64,000 nucleotides of DNA from Sinorhizobium fredii USDA 257 (GTDB taxonomy: Bacteria > Pseudomonadota > Alphaproteobacteria > Rhizobiales > Rhizobiaceae): NCBI RefSeq assembly GCF_000265205.3, contig NC_018000.1, forward strand, positions 6,314,001 through 6,378,000, in the 5' to 3' direction. A model generated the notes under the pieces. The model was not told where the DNA came from. It was given only the letters and a program-made list of their open reading frames with translations, and did not search any database. The position numbers and the translations under genes were made by a program. Below, in pieces: positions 38,675 to 48,979 of this stretch; positions within the stretch are counted from its first letter, which is position 1; each line of letters opens with the position of its first letter.

Positions 38675-39052
38675 GAATGGTTGCTTCCCCGAGTTCTCAA
38701 GTGTTCTCCGACCTGCTTTAGAGCAAGTTCGGCCGGAATTGAAGCGCAGCCCGTCCTGAGGGCTGCCGGTTTCAGTTTCTCACGTTCTTCCAAGTAGGGC
38801 GACATCCGGGCGGAAAAAGCTGTCCGTCAGTCTTTCCTCGCGCCGCTCCCCATGGCGATGGCGTTCCGCCGTCGCTTACAGTATGTATGTGGCCTCGACC
38901 AGAGTTAAATGCCAGCCTTCCCCCGCTTTAGACGGATTTTCAGGCCTTTGCGGCCGCTTCCCGGGCCGGAATCTATTGAAAGCCGCGGCGCCAGAAGTTA
39001 TATCGCAAGCTGATACTCCATAAACTTGGCAGGAATATCGGAACGGCTGCGC
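38675..39052. other. Divergent control region between fabA and irr
   Basis: These 378 bases carry the promoters of the fab operon (minus) and irr (plus). A hairpin GCAGCCC-N7-GGGCTGC lies at 38746-38766 in the fabA leader. No full Irr-type ICE palindrome (TTTAGAA-N3-TTCTAAA) was found: only isolated TTTAGA half-sites near 38718 and 38930. No gene is seen. Confidence 0.5.
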
Positions 39053-39475
39053 ATGACGAAAGCAACGGAAATGTCTTCGCAGGAGAGGCTGCGCAATTCG
39101 GGACTGCGCCCGACCCGGCAGCGGATGGCGCTCGCCGATCTGATTTTCGCCAAGGGCGACCGCCATCTGACGGTCGAGGAATTGCACGAGGAAGCGGTCG
39201 AGGCCGGTGTCCCGGTGTCGCTCGCGACGGTCTACAACACGCTGCATCAGTTCACCGAAGCCGGCATGATCCGCGTTCTCGCCGTCGAGAGCGCCAAGAC
39301 CTATTTCGACACGAATGTCTCGGATCACCATCATTTCTTCATCGAGGGCCAGAACGAGGTCCTCGATATTCCGGTGAGCAACATCCAGATCGGCAATCTC
39401 CCGGAGCCGCCGGAAGGCATGGAGATCTCCCATGTCGACGTCGTGGTCCGGCTGCGCCGCAAGACGCAGCGCTAA
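39053..39475 (+). CDS. irr: Iron response regulator Irr (Fur family)
   Basis: Irr is the rhizobial Fur-family regulator that reads haem status and represses haem synthesis while inducing iron uptake under low iron. The 140-residue product shows the winged helix (LRNSGLRPTRQRMALADLIF, SLATVYNTLHQFTEAGMIR) and the dimerisation domain with the His-rich YFDTNVSDHHHFFIEGQ cluster, the proposed haem-binding site. The N-terminal haem-regulatory Cys-Pro motif of Bradyrhizobium Irr is absent, as in other Rhizobiaceae. ATG at 39053 is used; a TTG at 39026 gives a longer, less likely form. Confidence 0.95.
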   Translation: MTKATEMSSQERLRNSGLRPTRQRMALADLIFAKGDRHLTVEELHEEAVEAGVPVSLATVYNTLHQFTEAGMIRVLAVESAKTYFDTNVSDHHHFFIEGQNEVLDIPVSNIQIGNLPEPPEGMEISHVDVVVRLRRKTQR

Positions 39476-39527
39476 CTGCAGCGCCGTGCGTCTGTTCAGA
39501 CGCACAAAGGACGCTGGAAACACTAAA
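39476..39527. repeat. Mosaic palindromic repeat, copy C (inverted)
   Basis: CTGCAGCGCCGTGCGTCTG begins at the irr stop; the hairpin GTGCGTCTG-TT-CAGACGCAC (39486-39505) is perfect, followed by AAAGGACGCTGGAAACAC. Read on the minus strand it matches the right-hand module of copy A. It may also serve as a terminator between irr and the convergent channel gene. Confidence 0.8.
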
Positions 39528-39530
39528 TAA

Positions 39531-40166
39531 TTACATCACCTCGTCCGGATCCCGGCCCGGCCCGGCCTTGCCGGTCGGCAGCGTCCAGCCGTATCGAATC
39601 GCCCCGCCGCGCACCGCAAAGGCAGCGGCGACACCAAGCGCCGAGCTCGCAGCAAGTGGCAGGCCGGCGAGCGTCGCCAGCACGAAGGCGCTGGCGCCGA
39701 CAAGCGCCGCGGTGACGTAGATTTCCGGCCGCAGCAGCACCGACGGCTCGCCGGCCAAGAGATCGCGCAGGATGCCGCCGAAGGTCGCTGTAAGCATGCC
39801 CGTCACTATCGCGACAGTCGGCGAGCCGGTCGCCGCCAGCCCCTTAGCCGCGCCCATCACGCAATAGGCCGAAAGCCCGACCGCATCGAGCCAGACGAGC
39901 ATCCGGTAGCGCGACTCGAAACGGTGCGAGGTCAGGAACACCAGCAGCCCGGCGCAAGCGCAAACGATCAGATAGGCCGGGTTGAGCACCCAGAAAACCG
40001 GGGTCGCGCCGAGGATCACGTCGCGCATGGTACCGCCGCCGATGCCGGTGACGGATGCCAGGAACAGGTAGCCGATGATGTCGAGCTGCTTGCGCGAGGC
40101 CGAAAGCGCGCCGGTCGCGGCAAAGACGGCGACACCGGCATAGTCGAGGATTTCGAGGATCGGCAT
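39531..40166 (-). CDS. Trimeric intracellular cation-type channel / UPF0126 (YadS-YicG) family
   Basis: The 211-residue membrane protein has seven hydrophobic helices in two homologous halves. Each half carries a glycine-rich turn: TGIGGGTMRDVILG in the first and ATFGGILRDLLAGE in the second. This duplication is the hallmark of the UPF0126/TRIC-type family, which conducts potassium or glycine in characterised members. The C-terminus has a short cytoplasmic tail. It is convergent with irr across copy C of the repeat. The transported species here is unknown. Confidence 0.92.
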   Translation of the reverse strand: MPILEILDYAGVAVFAATGALSASRKQLDIIGYLFLASVTGIGGGTMRDVILGATPVFWVLNPAYLIVCACAGLLVFLTSHRFESRYRMLVWLDAVGLSAYCVMGAAKGLAATGSPTVAIVTGMLTATFGGILRDLLAGEPSVLLRPEIYVTAALVGASAFVLATLAGLPLAASSALGVAAAFAVRGGAIRYGWTLPTGKAGPGRDPDEVM

Positions 40167-40288
40167 GAAGGCTCCGCTTGCGACTGCGTTGATCCGGGAT
40201 CGACTCTTTCCGAGATCATTAGCGTAGCGCCGAAAATAAGTCAGCGGGCTGCTCTGTCATTCAGTGCCACACTCGGTGCTTGAGCCTC

Positions 40289-40392
40289 ACCCTAGCCCTC
40301 TCCAAAACGGGGAGAGGGGACTGGGGCCCGCTGCTAGTCCACTTCGCCCCGGGGGGCGGGGAGAAGCGGCCGGCAGGCCGGATGAGGGGCCA
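40289..40392. repeat. GC-rich intergenic palindromic repeat
   Basis: CCCTCTCC (40296-40303) pairs with GGAGAGGG (40311-40318) around AAAACGG. A GC-rich block (GCCCCGGGGGGCGGGGAGAA) and GGCCGGCAGGCCGGATGAGG follow. Blocks of this type recur between genes in rhizobia and relatives, from memory. It lies in a 243-base gap between two minus-strand genes. Confidence 0.55.
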
Positions 40393-40409
40393 CGGTGTCC
40401 CGTGACGGC

Positions 40410-41198
40410 CTATTGCGGCAGCAGCGTTTGCGTCCGGCCGAGGAGATAATAGGCAGCAAGCCCGGTCCATTCCTTGGCGGCGGTCGTCGCCAGTTGCGCG
40501 TTGAGCGAGGGCTGGGTGAAATCGAAGCCGAGCCGCACCTTGCCATCCGTCCGGTAGTCCGCCGCCCAGGGAACGACCTCAAGGCCGTTCGAGCGGAAGA
40601 GGCCGACCGAACGCGGCATGTGGTAGGCCGAGGTGACCAGCGCGCATCGTTCGAGCCGGTTGGCCGCGAGCAGATCCTTCGTGTAGCGCGCGTTCTCGAA
40701 CGTCGTGCGCGAGGCTTCCTCGCGGATCACCCGATCGGCGGCGATCCCGAACGCCTCGAAGAAGCCTTGCGAGGCAAGCGCATCGCCCTCATAGGCACCG
40801 CTCAAGGAGCCGTCGCCGCCCGAAACAAGGATGCGCGCCGAAGGATAAGCCTTGGCGAGGCGGACCGTCTCGACGAAGCGATCCGCCGCCTGGTTGAACT
40901 CCATGCCACCGCGGCTTGCGATCACCACATTCTCGAAGGCACCGCCCAGTACGATGATGCAGGAAAGCTCCGAGGGAGGCGGCGATGGGCGGGGAAAGCG
41001 GTCCTCGAGGATCTGCAGGAAATAGGGGCCGGCGGTGGTGAAGAGGCTGAGGAACAGCACCGCGAGGCCAAGCGAGGCGAGAATGCCGCCGCTGCGTCGC
41101 AAGCGGGCGAGCATCATCAGCACGCCGACGAGCAGGCTCAGGAAGGCGAGGGACATCGGCTGGGCGACGAGCCAGAAGATTTTCGAGATGACGAACAT
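40410..41198 (-). CDS. YdcF family (DUF218) membrane protein
   Basis: The 262-residue protein has two N-terminal TM helices (about 5-55) followed by a DUF218 domain: SCIIVLGGAFENVV, ILVSGGDGSLSG, and SAYHMPRSVGLFRSNGLEVV. The DUF218 fold resembles a nucleotide-binding Rossmann fold; SanA and YdcF members relate to envelope barrier function or bind SAM. The role here is unknown. It is read towards the repeat block, away from tRNA-Ala. Confidence 0.92.
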   Translation of the reverse strand: MFVISKIFWLVAQPMSLAFLSLLVGVLMMLARLRRSGGILASLGLAVLFLSLFTTAGPYFLQILEDRFPRPSPPPSELSCIIVLGGAFENVVIASRGGMEFNQAADRFVETVRLAKAYPSARILVSGGDGSLSGAYEGDALASQGFFEAFGIAADRVIREEASRTTFENARYTKDLLAANRLERCALVTSAYHMPRSVGLFRSNGLEVVPWAADYRTDGKVRLGFDFTQPSLNAQLATTAAKEWTGLAAYYLLGRTQTLLPQ

Positions 41199-41316
41199 GC
41201 AGATTGCTCTTCAGCTCGCCTGGTTAAGATTTTGTGAACTCGATCGTCAGTGACAGGTGTCGCGACGCAAAGATCGGGGCTTCCGATGCTCCATCAAACC
41301 GAAAATACGAGGGATT

Positions 41317-41392
<76 letters not shown>

Positions 41393-41454
41393 ATCAAGGG
41401 TCCGGCAGTGCCGGTTCCGGGAACCGTCGGGATTTGTGCCCGGCGAGTGGCGGC

Positions 41455-41483
41455 TTATTACTTCTGCTTTTGGCAGATGGCAA
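41455..41483 (-). promoter_or_regulatory. Probable sigma-70 promoter of tRNA-Ala
   Basis: On the minus strand a TTGCCA -35 box (41483-41478), a 17-base spacer and a TAATAA -10 box (41460-41455) are found. The start would be near 41448, giving a leader of about 55 nt with small hairpins before the mature tRNA. Confidence 0.6.
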
Positions 41484-41588
41484 GCCGAAAATTGAAGGCC
41501 GGTGCGATTTTATCTTTTCTTTCGGCTGTCCGCCCGGCCGCCGTATAGTCGAGCGGCCGGAGCGGCTTTTATCCGTCTTTTGAGGCTC

Positions 41589-41984
41589 TTAGACGTCTTC
41601 GTCTTCGTCCGAGACGCCGATGAGGTCGCTCATGTCGTCGTCATCGTCTTCGTCATCGGCCTCGAGGAAGGTGTCGTCGTCGTCGCCGTCGATCTCGACT
41701 TCGTCATCGCCGAGATCCGGCAGTTCGTCGCCGCCCGATGTCTCCTCGTCGGCATCCTCGAGCGAAACGAGTTCGACTTCGGTGTTCTCTGCATCGACTT
41801 CCGTGACGTCTTCCTCCTCCTCCTTCTCGAGCACCTTGGCGACCGAGGTCTCCTCGAAGAAGGACAGCGGATAAGACTTGCCGGTATAGGGGGAGACGAT
41901 CGGGTCACGGTTCAGATCGTAGAATTTGCGCCCCGTTTCCGGGTCGATGCGCTTTGTTCCAAGTTCCGGTTTTGCCACAGTCAA
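41589..41984 (-). CDS. TIGR02300 family protein (FYDLN acid domain)
   Basis: The 131-residue protein starts with the conserved segment ELGTKRIDPETGRKFYDLNR and VSPYTGKSYPLSFF, the signature of the alphaproteobacterial FYDLN-acid family. Beyond residue 50 it is almost wholly Asp/Glu, with a calculated strongly negative charge and likely disorder. The function of the family is unknown; the basic-to-acidic layout suggests a histone-mimic or RNA/protein chaperone, an inference. Its upstream region abuts that of aroA, divergent. Confidence 0.92.
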   Translation of the reverse strand: MTVAKPELGTKRIDPETGRKFYDLNRDPIVSPYTGKSYPLSFFEETSVAKVLEKEEEEDVTEVDAENTEVELVSLEDADEETSGGDELPDLGDDEVEIDGDDDDTFLEADDEDDDDDMSDLIGVSDEDEDV

Positions 41985-42267
41985 AGCCTCTTGAATGGCC
42001 GGGCGAGCCGGCTCTTGCCGGTAGGCCGGCGGGTGGAAGGTATCAAGCTGATGATGATTAGCCGGTCCCCATAATCGTCTTGGTGTCGTCTGTCAAAGAC
42101 AAACTTCCGCGGCAAACTTTGCTGCAGGGCGGGGCGCATTTTCTTCGTGGGGGAGGATGACCCCTTTTGCTCTTTATGTTAGGGAGCCCGCAACACCGGC
42201 GGTCCTCGTTCAACCCCCAAGCAGCGCTTGATCCTTGGCCGCCGCCGAGCCGGATTGTCAGAGGTAA

Positions 42268-43620
<1,353 letters not shown>

Positions 43621-43779
43621 CCAACTTAATCGGACAGCGGTCGCGCGGAGCCGAATCTTTGCAAAGGCGAGATCGCATGGGATCGGCGGCCTAATCTGGC
43701 TCCTTTCGCCTTCATCTCGGGCATTTAATGGAAGAAGCAAAGGGCTCCGAGCCGTCGCCCGAGAGCGACGGCTCATTCG

Positions 43780-44067
43780 TTACTGCGTGCCGCCCGATGG
43801 GGCCTGCTGCGTGCCCTGTCCTTCTGTGGGAGCGGGTTGTGTGGTTTGCCCGCCTTCGGGCGCCTGTTGCGTTCCCTGTCCGCCAGCCGGCGTTTCGATG
43901 GTCGGGGCGTTGACATTCACATCGGTGTCACCGCCGCCACCAGCGCCGTCGAACAGATCGCCACCAAAGAGGAACAAGGCGCCGACGACAAGCAGAACTA
44001 AAACTATAGCGACGGCCCAGGCGCCACCGCTACCAGTATTCACTACTGTTGGTCCTCTATCAGCCAT
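43780..44067 (-). CDS. Small membrane protein with Gln/Thr/Pro-rich repeat tail
   Basis: The 95-residue frame starts MADRGPTVVNTGSGGAW after a GGGAG ribosome-binding site 7 bases ahead. Residues 17-38 form one TM helix (AWAVAIVLVLLVVGALFLF). The rest is low-complexity, with two near-copies of GQGTQQAP-GG joined by QTTQPAPTE. It lies antisense between aroA and cmk, genes usually adjacent in relatives. A GAGCCGTCGC/GCGACGGCTC hairpin (43749-43774) follows its stop. The tail probably faces the periplasm; function is unknown. Confidence 0.65.
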   Translation of the reverse strand: MADRGPTVVNTGSGGAWAVAIVLVLLVVGALFLFGGDLFDGAGGGGDTDVNVNAPTIETPAGGQGTQQAPEGGQTTQPAPTEGQGTQQAPSGGTQ

Positions 44068-44441
44068 TTAATTTCTCCCTATTCTTCATTCTGTGGCAAA
44101 ACTCACAGGAGTGATTTAGGTTCCACCAAGAACAAGGACGGCAAAGCGCTGCGAAATGAGCCTGTGAATGGTTTGAAAACCGCAGTTAAAGAATTTGACG
44201 CAAAATAATGTTGGTGTTCTTCAACCGAATGGAAGAATTCCCCCCACTGTTTGCCCACTACGCAAGTTGGATGTCGTTCTGGATGATGCCGCTGGTCGTC
44301 AGCGCTTTACCCGCGGCGGTAGGGCTGTCGGCGACCCCATACACTACAGGACTGGCCCGCGAACCGTAAAATATCGGATGATCGTGGATTCTCCATCGAT
44401 TTTGATCTAACAGGCCCGCAGGAAAGATCGCAGGACCAAGT
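44068..44441. other. AT-richer gap upstream of cmk, no clear gene
   Basis: These 374 bases are visibly less GC-rich than the surroundings, especially 44090-44230. They contain the promoter of the antisense small gene and presumably one for cmk. A 71-residue plus-strand frame (44195-44410) has no ribosome-binding site or family-like sequence and is not called. A decayed insertion is possible. Confidence 0.45.
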
Positions 44442-45077
44442 ATGATCACCATCGCCATCGACGGGCCGGCAGCCGCCGGCAAGGGGACGCTTTCGCGCCG
44501 GATCGCCGAGGAGTACGGCTTCCACCATCTCGATACCGGGCTCACCTACCGCGCCACCGCCAAGGCGCTTCTCGATGCCGGGCTGCCGCTCGACGACGAG
44601 GCGGTAGCGGAGAAGATGGCGCGCGAGGTCGAGCTTGCCGGCCTCGATCGCTCCGTGCTGTCGGCGCACGTGATCGGCGAGGCGGCCTCCAAGATTGCCG
44701 TCATGCCGGCGGTGCGGCGGGCGCTGGTCGAGGCGCAGCGGGGTTTTTCGCAAAAGGAGCCGGGCACCGTGCTCGACGGGCGCGACATCGGCACCGTCGT
44801 CTGCCCGGATGCGGCGGTGAAGCTCTATGTCACGGCCTCGCCGGAGGTGCGGGCGAAACGGCGCTATGACGAGATCATCTCCGGCGGCGGGACGGCCGAT
44901 TATGCGGCGATCTTCGAGGACGTGAAGAAGCGCGATGCGCGCGATATGGGCCGGGCCGACAGCCCGCTTCGGCCGGCCGCCGACGCGCACTTGCTTGACA
45001 CGTCTGAAATGAGTATAGAGGCGGCATTCCAGGCGGCGAAGACGCTGATCGACGCTGTCCTGAAAGAAAAGATTTGA
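44442..45077 (+). CDS. cmk: Cytidylate kinase
   Basis: Cmk phosphorylates CMP and dCMP, recycling nucleotides from RNA turnover. The 211-residue product has the P-loop [17 protein letters not shown] at residues 4-20, the [16 protein letters not shown]-binding segment, the [15 protein letters not shown] motif and the lid with RAKRRYDEI. Length is typical. The AroA-Cmk-RpsA order is common in alphaproteobacteria. The gene is 166 bases upstream of rpsA. Confidence 0.97.
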   Translation: MITIAIDGPAAAGKGTLSRRIAEEYGFHHLDTGLTYRATAKALLDAGLPLDDEAVAEKMAREVELAGLDRSVLSAHVIGEAASKIAVMPAVRRALVEAQRGFSQKEPGTVLDGRDIGTVVCPDAAVKLYVTASPEVRAKRRYDEIISGGGTADYAAIFEDVKKRDARDMGRADSPLRPAADAHLLDTSEMSIEAAFQAAKTLIDAVLKEKI

Positions 45078-45243
45078 AGAAAGGCTCTGCTTCGGCCCCG
45101 GCCGGACGCGCTTTCCTCGATAAGCCTGAAATTCCGTCCATGCGCCGGATTGCCCTTCAGTAGGGGCGGACTGGGTTCAGGCCCGTTTAACACCAGCCCC
45201 CGGCGCATATGCGTCTCCGGCAGGAGATGCAGCAGGAGATTAT

Positions 45244-46950
45244 ATGTCTGCAACTACCCCCACCCGTGATGATTTTGCCGCACTTCTCGAAGAGTCCTTC
45301 GCCAAGACGGACCTCGCCGAAGGCTATGTCGCCAAGGGCGTCGTCACGGCCATCGAAAAGGACGTCGCCATCGTCGACGTCGGTCTGAAGGTCGAAGGCC
45401 GCGTTCCGCTGAAGGAATTCGGCGCCAAGGCCAAGGACGGCTCGCTCAAGGTCGGCGACGAAGTCGAAGTCTATGTCGAGCGTATCGAAAACGCGCTCGG
45501 CGAAGCGGTTCTGTCGCGCGAGAAGGCTCGCCGCGAAGAGAGCTGGATGCGCCTGGAAGTGAAGTTCGAAGCCGGCGAACGCGTCGAAGGCATCATCTTC
45601 AACCAGGTTAAGGGCGGCTTCACCGTCGATCTCGACGGCGCCGTAGCCTTCCTGCCGCGTTCGCAGGTCGACATCCGTCCGATCCGCGACGTAACCCCGC
45701 TCATGCACAACCCGCAGCCCTTCGAAATCCTCAAGATGGACAAGCGCCGCGGCAACATCGTGGTTTCGCGCCGCACGGTTCTCGAAGAGTCGCGCGCCGA
45801 GCAGCGTTCTGAAATCGTTCAGAACCTTGAGGAAGGCCAGGTTGTCGAAGGCGTCGTCAAGAACATCACCGATTACGGTGCGTTCGTCGACCTCGGCGGA
45901 ATCGACGGTCTGCTGCACGTCACCGACATGGCATGGCGCCGCGTCAACCATCCGTCGGAGATCCTGAGCATCGGCCAGCAGGTCAAGGTTCAGATCATCC
46001 GCATCAACCAGGAAACCCACCGTATCTCGCTCGGCATGAAGCAACTCGAGTCCGATCCGTGGGATGGCATCGGTGCGAAGTATCCGGTCGGCAAGAAGAT
46101 CACCGGTACGGTTACGAACATCACCGATTACGGTGCGTTCGTCGAGCTGGAGCCGGGCATCGAAGGCCTGATCCACATCTCCGAAATGTCCTGGACCAAG
46201 AAGAACGTCCATCCCGGCAAGATCCTGTCCACCAGCCAGGAAGTCGACGTGGTCGTTCTCGAAGTCGATCCGACCAAGCGTCGTATCTCGCTCGGCCTCA
46301 AGCAGACGCTCGAGAACCCGTGGCAGGCATTCGCGCATAGCCACCCGGCTGGCACCGAGGTCGAAGGCGAAGTCAAGAACAAGACCGAATTCGGCCTGTT
46401 CATCGGCCTCGACGGCGATGTCGACGGCATGGTCCACCTCTCCGACCTCGACTGGAACCGTCCGGGCGAGCAGGTCATCGAGGAATTCAACAAGGGCGAT
46501 GTCGTCCGTGCTGTCGTTCTCGATGTGGACGTCGACAAGGAGCGCATCTCGCTCGGCATCAAGCAGCTCGGCAAGGATGCCGTCGGTGAAGCTGCCGCTT
46601 CCGGCGAACTGCGCAAGAACGCCGTCGTTTCGGCCGAAGTCATCGCAGTCAACGACGGCGGTATCGAAGTGAAGCTCGTCAATCACGAAGACATCACTGC
46701 GTTCATCCGCCGCGCCGATCTGTCGCGTGACCGTGACGAACAGCGTCCGGAGCGCTTCTCGGTTGGTCAGGTTGTCGACGCCCGCGTCACCAACTTCTCC
46801 AAGAAGGATCGCAAGATCCAGCTGTCGATCAAGGCTCTGGAAATCGCGGAAGAGAAGGAAGCCGTCGCTCAGTTCGGCTCGTCCGACTCGGGTGCATCGC
46901 TCGGCGACATCCTGGGCGCAGCGCTGAAGAACCGCCAGAGCAACGAGTAA
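45244..46950 (+). CDS. rpsA: 30S ribosomal protein S1
   Basis: S1 unwinds mRNA and docks it on the 30S subunit. The 568 residues contain six S1 repeats; the middle ones share the strongly conserved pattern VKNITDYGAFVDLGGIDGLLH and VTNITDYGAFVELEPGIEGL (each shortened here), while repeats 1-2 serve ribosome binding. AGGAG precedes the ATG. The leader has a GCGCATATGCG dyad near 45198 and a stem with GGAGATGC that may be involved in autoregulation, as known for E. coli S1. A strong terminator follows. Confidence 0.97.
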   Translation: MSATTPTRDDFAALLEESFAKTDLAEGYVAKGVVTAIEKDVAIVDVGLKVEGRVPLKEFGAKAKDGSLKVGDEVEVYVERIENALGEAVLSREKARREESWMRLEVKFEAGERVEGIIFNQVKGGFTVDLDGAVAFLPRSQVDIRPIRDVTPLMHNPQPFEILKMDKRRGNIVVSRRTVLEESRAEQRSEIVQNLEEGQVVEGVVKNITDYGAFVDLGGIDGLLHVTDMAWRRVNHPSEILSIGQQVKVQIIRINQETHRISLGMKQLESDPWDGIGAKYPVGKKITGTVTNITDYGAFVELEPGIEGLIHISEMSWTKKNVHPGKILSTSQEVDVVVLEVDPTKRRISLGLKQTLENPWQAFAHSHPAGTEVEGEVKNKTEFGLFIGLDGDVDGMVHLSDLDWNRPGEQVIEEFNKGDVVRAVVLDVDVDKERISLGIKQLGKDAVGEAAASGELRKNAVVSAEVIAVNDGGIEVKLVNHEDITAFIRRADLSRDRDEQRPERFSVGQVVDARVTNFSKKDRKIQLSIKALEIAEEKEAVAQFGSSDSGASLGDILGAALKNRQSNE

Positions 46951-46973
46951 TCGTTGTCAGGCTTGAAATGACG

Positions 46974-47005
46974 AGCCCGCGGAGAGCGATCTCCGCGGGC
47001 TTTTT
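46974..47005 (+). terminator. Rho-independent terminator after rpsA
   Basis: AGCCCGCGGAGA (46974-46985) pairs perfectly with TCTCCGCGGGCT (46990-47001) around a GCGA tetraloop of the stable GNRA class, followed by TTTT. Confidence 0.93.
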
Positions 47006-47088
47006 CGTGGCGGGGCGGAGATCCGCCCGTGCGAGGTAGGTCGCGGAGATGTCCGAGTTCTCTGGAGCAAGGAGTGCCGTTAGAGCGC

Positions 47089-48666
47089 TCAGACCAGGTC
47101 GCCGAGTTTTCTGTAGAGGTCATAGGCATCGCTCGCCTCCGGTTCGGCCCCATTGTCGCCGTCGCTTTCGGGATCCTGCCCGTCCTTCTGCTCTTCCCCG
47201 TCCTCCGACTCCGTGCCGCCGTCGCCGCGCGGGTAACCGCCGGACCTGTCGTGCTCGTCATCCGCTTCCTCTTGGGCCGGTAAATAGGGCACCATTGCGA
47301 AGGGAATGATCTCCGGCAGCCCGCTTTCAACGAGGAGGGCGATGGCCTGTTGCATGGCGAATTCCTCGCCGGCCGGCGCTTGCCGTTGAGCGGATGGCGG
47401 GCCGCCGGAGGGCGTCTCCGTCTTTTCCGCCACGATCGGTTCGGCGATGGGCTCGGTGCCCATGCGAGCACTGTCCGGACGCGGTCCGCCCGGCAGGCGC
47501 TCGTGCGGAGCAGGCGGCGCCCGGGTCGGCTCGGGTTCTCGCTCGCCGGCCCTCGCCACCAACGCTTGGCGCTCCTCCGCCACGATGTCCGGCAGATCGA
47601 GGCTGCCTTCCAGCAGCGCCTCGGCGGCATCGTCGAGCGGGGACTCCGGGAGGGCCTCCGGTGGAGTCGGGGCCTCGGCCGGCTGCCGGGCGTCGTTCCC
47701 GTTGGCACCGGTCGGCCCATAGGTGCCGTCCGCCTCGAAAGCGTCGGCTTCCACGGCAGTGCCTTGCTTGCTGACCGCTTCCGCTTCGCCAAAAGTCCGG
47801 TTTGGCCTTTCGTCGGGCGCCGCGACCTCCGGTTGGTGGCCGGCCGCTCCGCCGCCTTCGAATCGTGGCGGCAAGGCCTCGTCTCCGGTCTGAGCAGCAG
47901 CGGCGCTCTCCGAAGTGTCCGCCGGTGCCGGCGGCATCGCCTCCGCCGCCGCGACGCCCTCTGCGGTCCCGCCCGACGCCGTGGGCGCAGCAATATCGCC
48001 ATTGCTGATCGGGGTTGGCGTGTGCCGTGCGGTTGGGGTCGATCCTCGGTCGGGCGCCGGCTCCGCCGTCTCGCCGGGCTCAGGCGCTTGCGGCGCGTCT
48101 TCGAGGGGCAGCGCGGCGGACGCTCCGTCATCATCTGCGCCGAATGTTTTCCTCAGTATCGCCTGCAGCAGCGCCGGGTCGCCTGACAGGGGCGTTTGGG
48201 CTGCAGCAAAGTGCGGGGACACCGGCAGCTGCAGCGGCAGGTTGCGGATTCCCGGTTGGCCGGCGGGCAGGGGCGTGGTGGGGTTTCCGGGCCCTGCCGA
48301 TGGCCCGCTTTGCGTCAGGGCCGCCAGGCGGCGCGCGAGGCCGCCGCCGCCAAGCTGCCTCTCGATCGCCAGACGTTGCGGGAGCGGCAGGGACTCCACG
48401 ACCTCGACCAGACGCCGAAGGAAGGCGCGGCCGGTCTCCTGCGGCAGCGGCGGAAATTTGAGAACGCGGGCAAGATCCTCGATGAGCCGCACCAGCGCGT
48501 CGCGGGGAAGAACCTCCTTGCCGGAAAGGTGACGGCCAAGCATATCGAGCAGCTTCTGGATCGCCTCGGCGCGCTGACCGGCAGGCGGCAAGGCGCGTCG
48601 GACGATCTGGACGATATCGTCGCCGGGGGTGCTTGCGTTCCTGATCGTGCCAATCGGTATCGGCAT
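47089..48666 (-). CDS. Large Pro/Ala/Glu-rich protein of unknown function
   Basis: The 525-residue product starts MPIPIGTIRNASTPGDDIVQ. A folded-looking N-terminal region of about 120 residues has helices (IVQIVRRALPPAGQRAEAIQ, LVRLIEDLARVLKFPPLPQ) and a QRLAIERQLGGGG segment. About 330 disordered residues rich in P, A, E, G and T follow. A short C-terminal region has a hydrophobic helix (QQAIALLVESGLPEIIPFAM) and ends YDLYRKLGDLV. No family was recognised. A hook-length-control-like ruler was considered, but no flagellar genes are near. The ATG at 48666 is chosen over one 123 bases upstream. Confidence 0.75.
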   Translation of the reverse strand: MPIPIGTIRNASTPGDDIVQIVRRALPPAGQRAEAIQKLLDMLGRHLSGKEVLPRDALVRLIEDLARVLKFPPLPQETGRAFLRRLVEVVESLPLPQRLAIERQLGGGGLARRLAALTQSGPSAGPGNPTTPLPAGQPGIRNLPLQLPVSPHFAAAQTPLSGDPALLQAILRKTFGADDDGASAALPLEDAPQAPEPGETAEPAPDRGSTPTARHTPTPISNGDIAAPTASGGTAEGVAAAEAMPPAPADTSESAAAAQTGDEALPPRFEGGGAAGHQPEVAAPDERPNRTFGEAEAVSKQGTAVEADAFEADGTYGPTGANGNDARQPAEAPTPPEALPESPLDDAAEALLEGSLDLPDIVAEERQALVARAGEREPEPTRAPPAPHERLPGGPRPDSARMGTEPIAEPIVAEKTETPSGGPPSAQRQAPAGEEFAMQQAIALLVESGLPEIIPFAMVPYLPAQEEADDEHDRSGGYPRGDGGTESEDGEEQKDGQDPESDGDNGAEPEASDAYDLYRKLGDLV

Positions 48667-48979
48667 CCTCGTCTCCAATTGCGTGCGGCGGCGGAGCCGC
48701 GCTCGCCATCGAACGTCCTTGCTGCTGGAGGGCGCCTCATGCGCGTAGCGGCCAATGGGCCGGGCCCGCCGCGGCCTGGCCGCCGGCATGGGACTTGGGC
48801 ATGATCACTAAGAATAGGGTGAAGAAGTTTATGAAATCTTAACCATGGCCGCCGCGGCAGCAACACGGGAGCGCGTTCTCCGCGGGCCTCATGCACCCGA
48901 TCATATGTTCGATGCTTCGACCTTGCGGGAAGGCCGCTGCGAGTCCATCCTGTCGAAGCTAGCCTCGATGGAGCTGCCG
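48667..48979. other. Divergent upstream region, no clear gene
   Basis: These 313 bases lie between the large disordered protein (minus) and the DUF6665-like gene (plus). A short AT-rich patch around 48805-48845 (GGGTGAAGAAGTTTATGAAA) may hold promoter elements for either. No RNA gene or repeat was recognised. Confidence 0.45.

Noticed and set aside
38675..39052. Irr box (ICE) between fabA and irr
   Set aside because: Only TTTAGA half-sites are present; no palindrome with matching second arm and spacing.
44195..44410. 71-residue frame upstream of cmk
   Set aside because: No ribosome-binding site, no ATG start and no recognisable motif.
48845..48979. Longer start for the DUF6665-like gene
   Set aside because: The added residues are low complexity and the upstream ATGs lack a ribosome-binding site; the family-like sequence begins at 48980.
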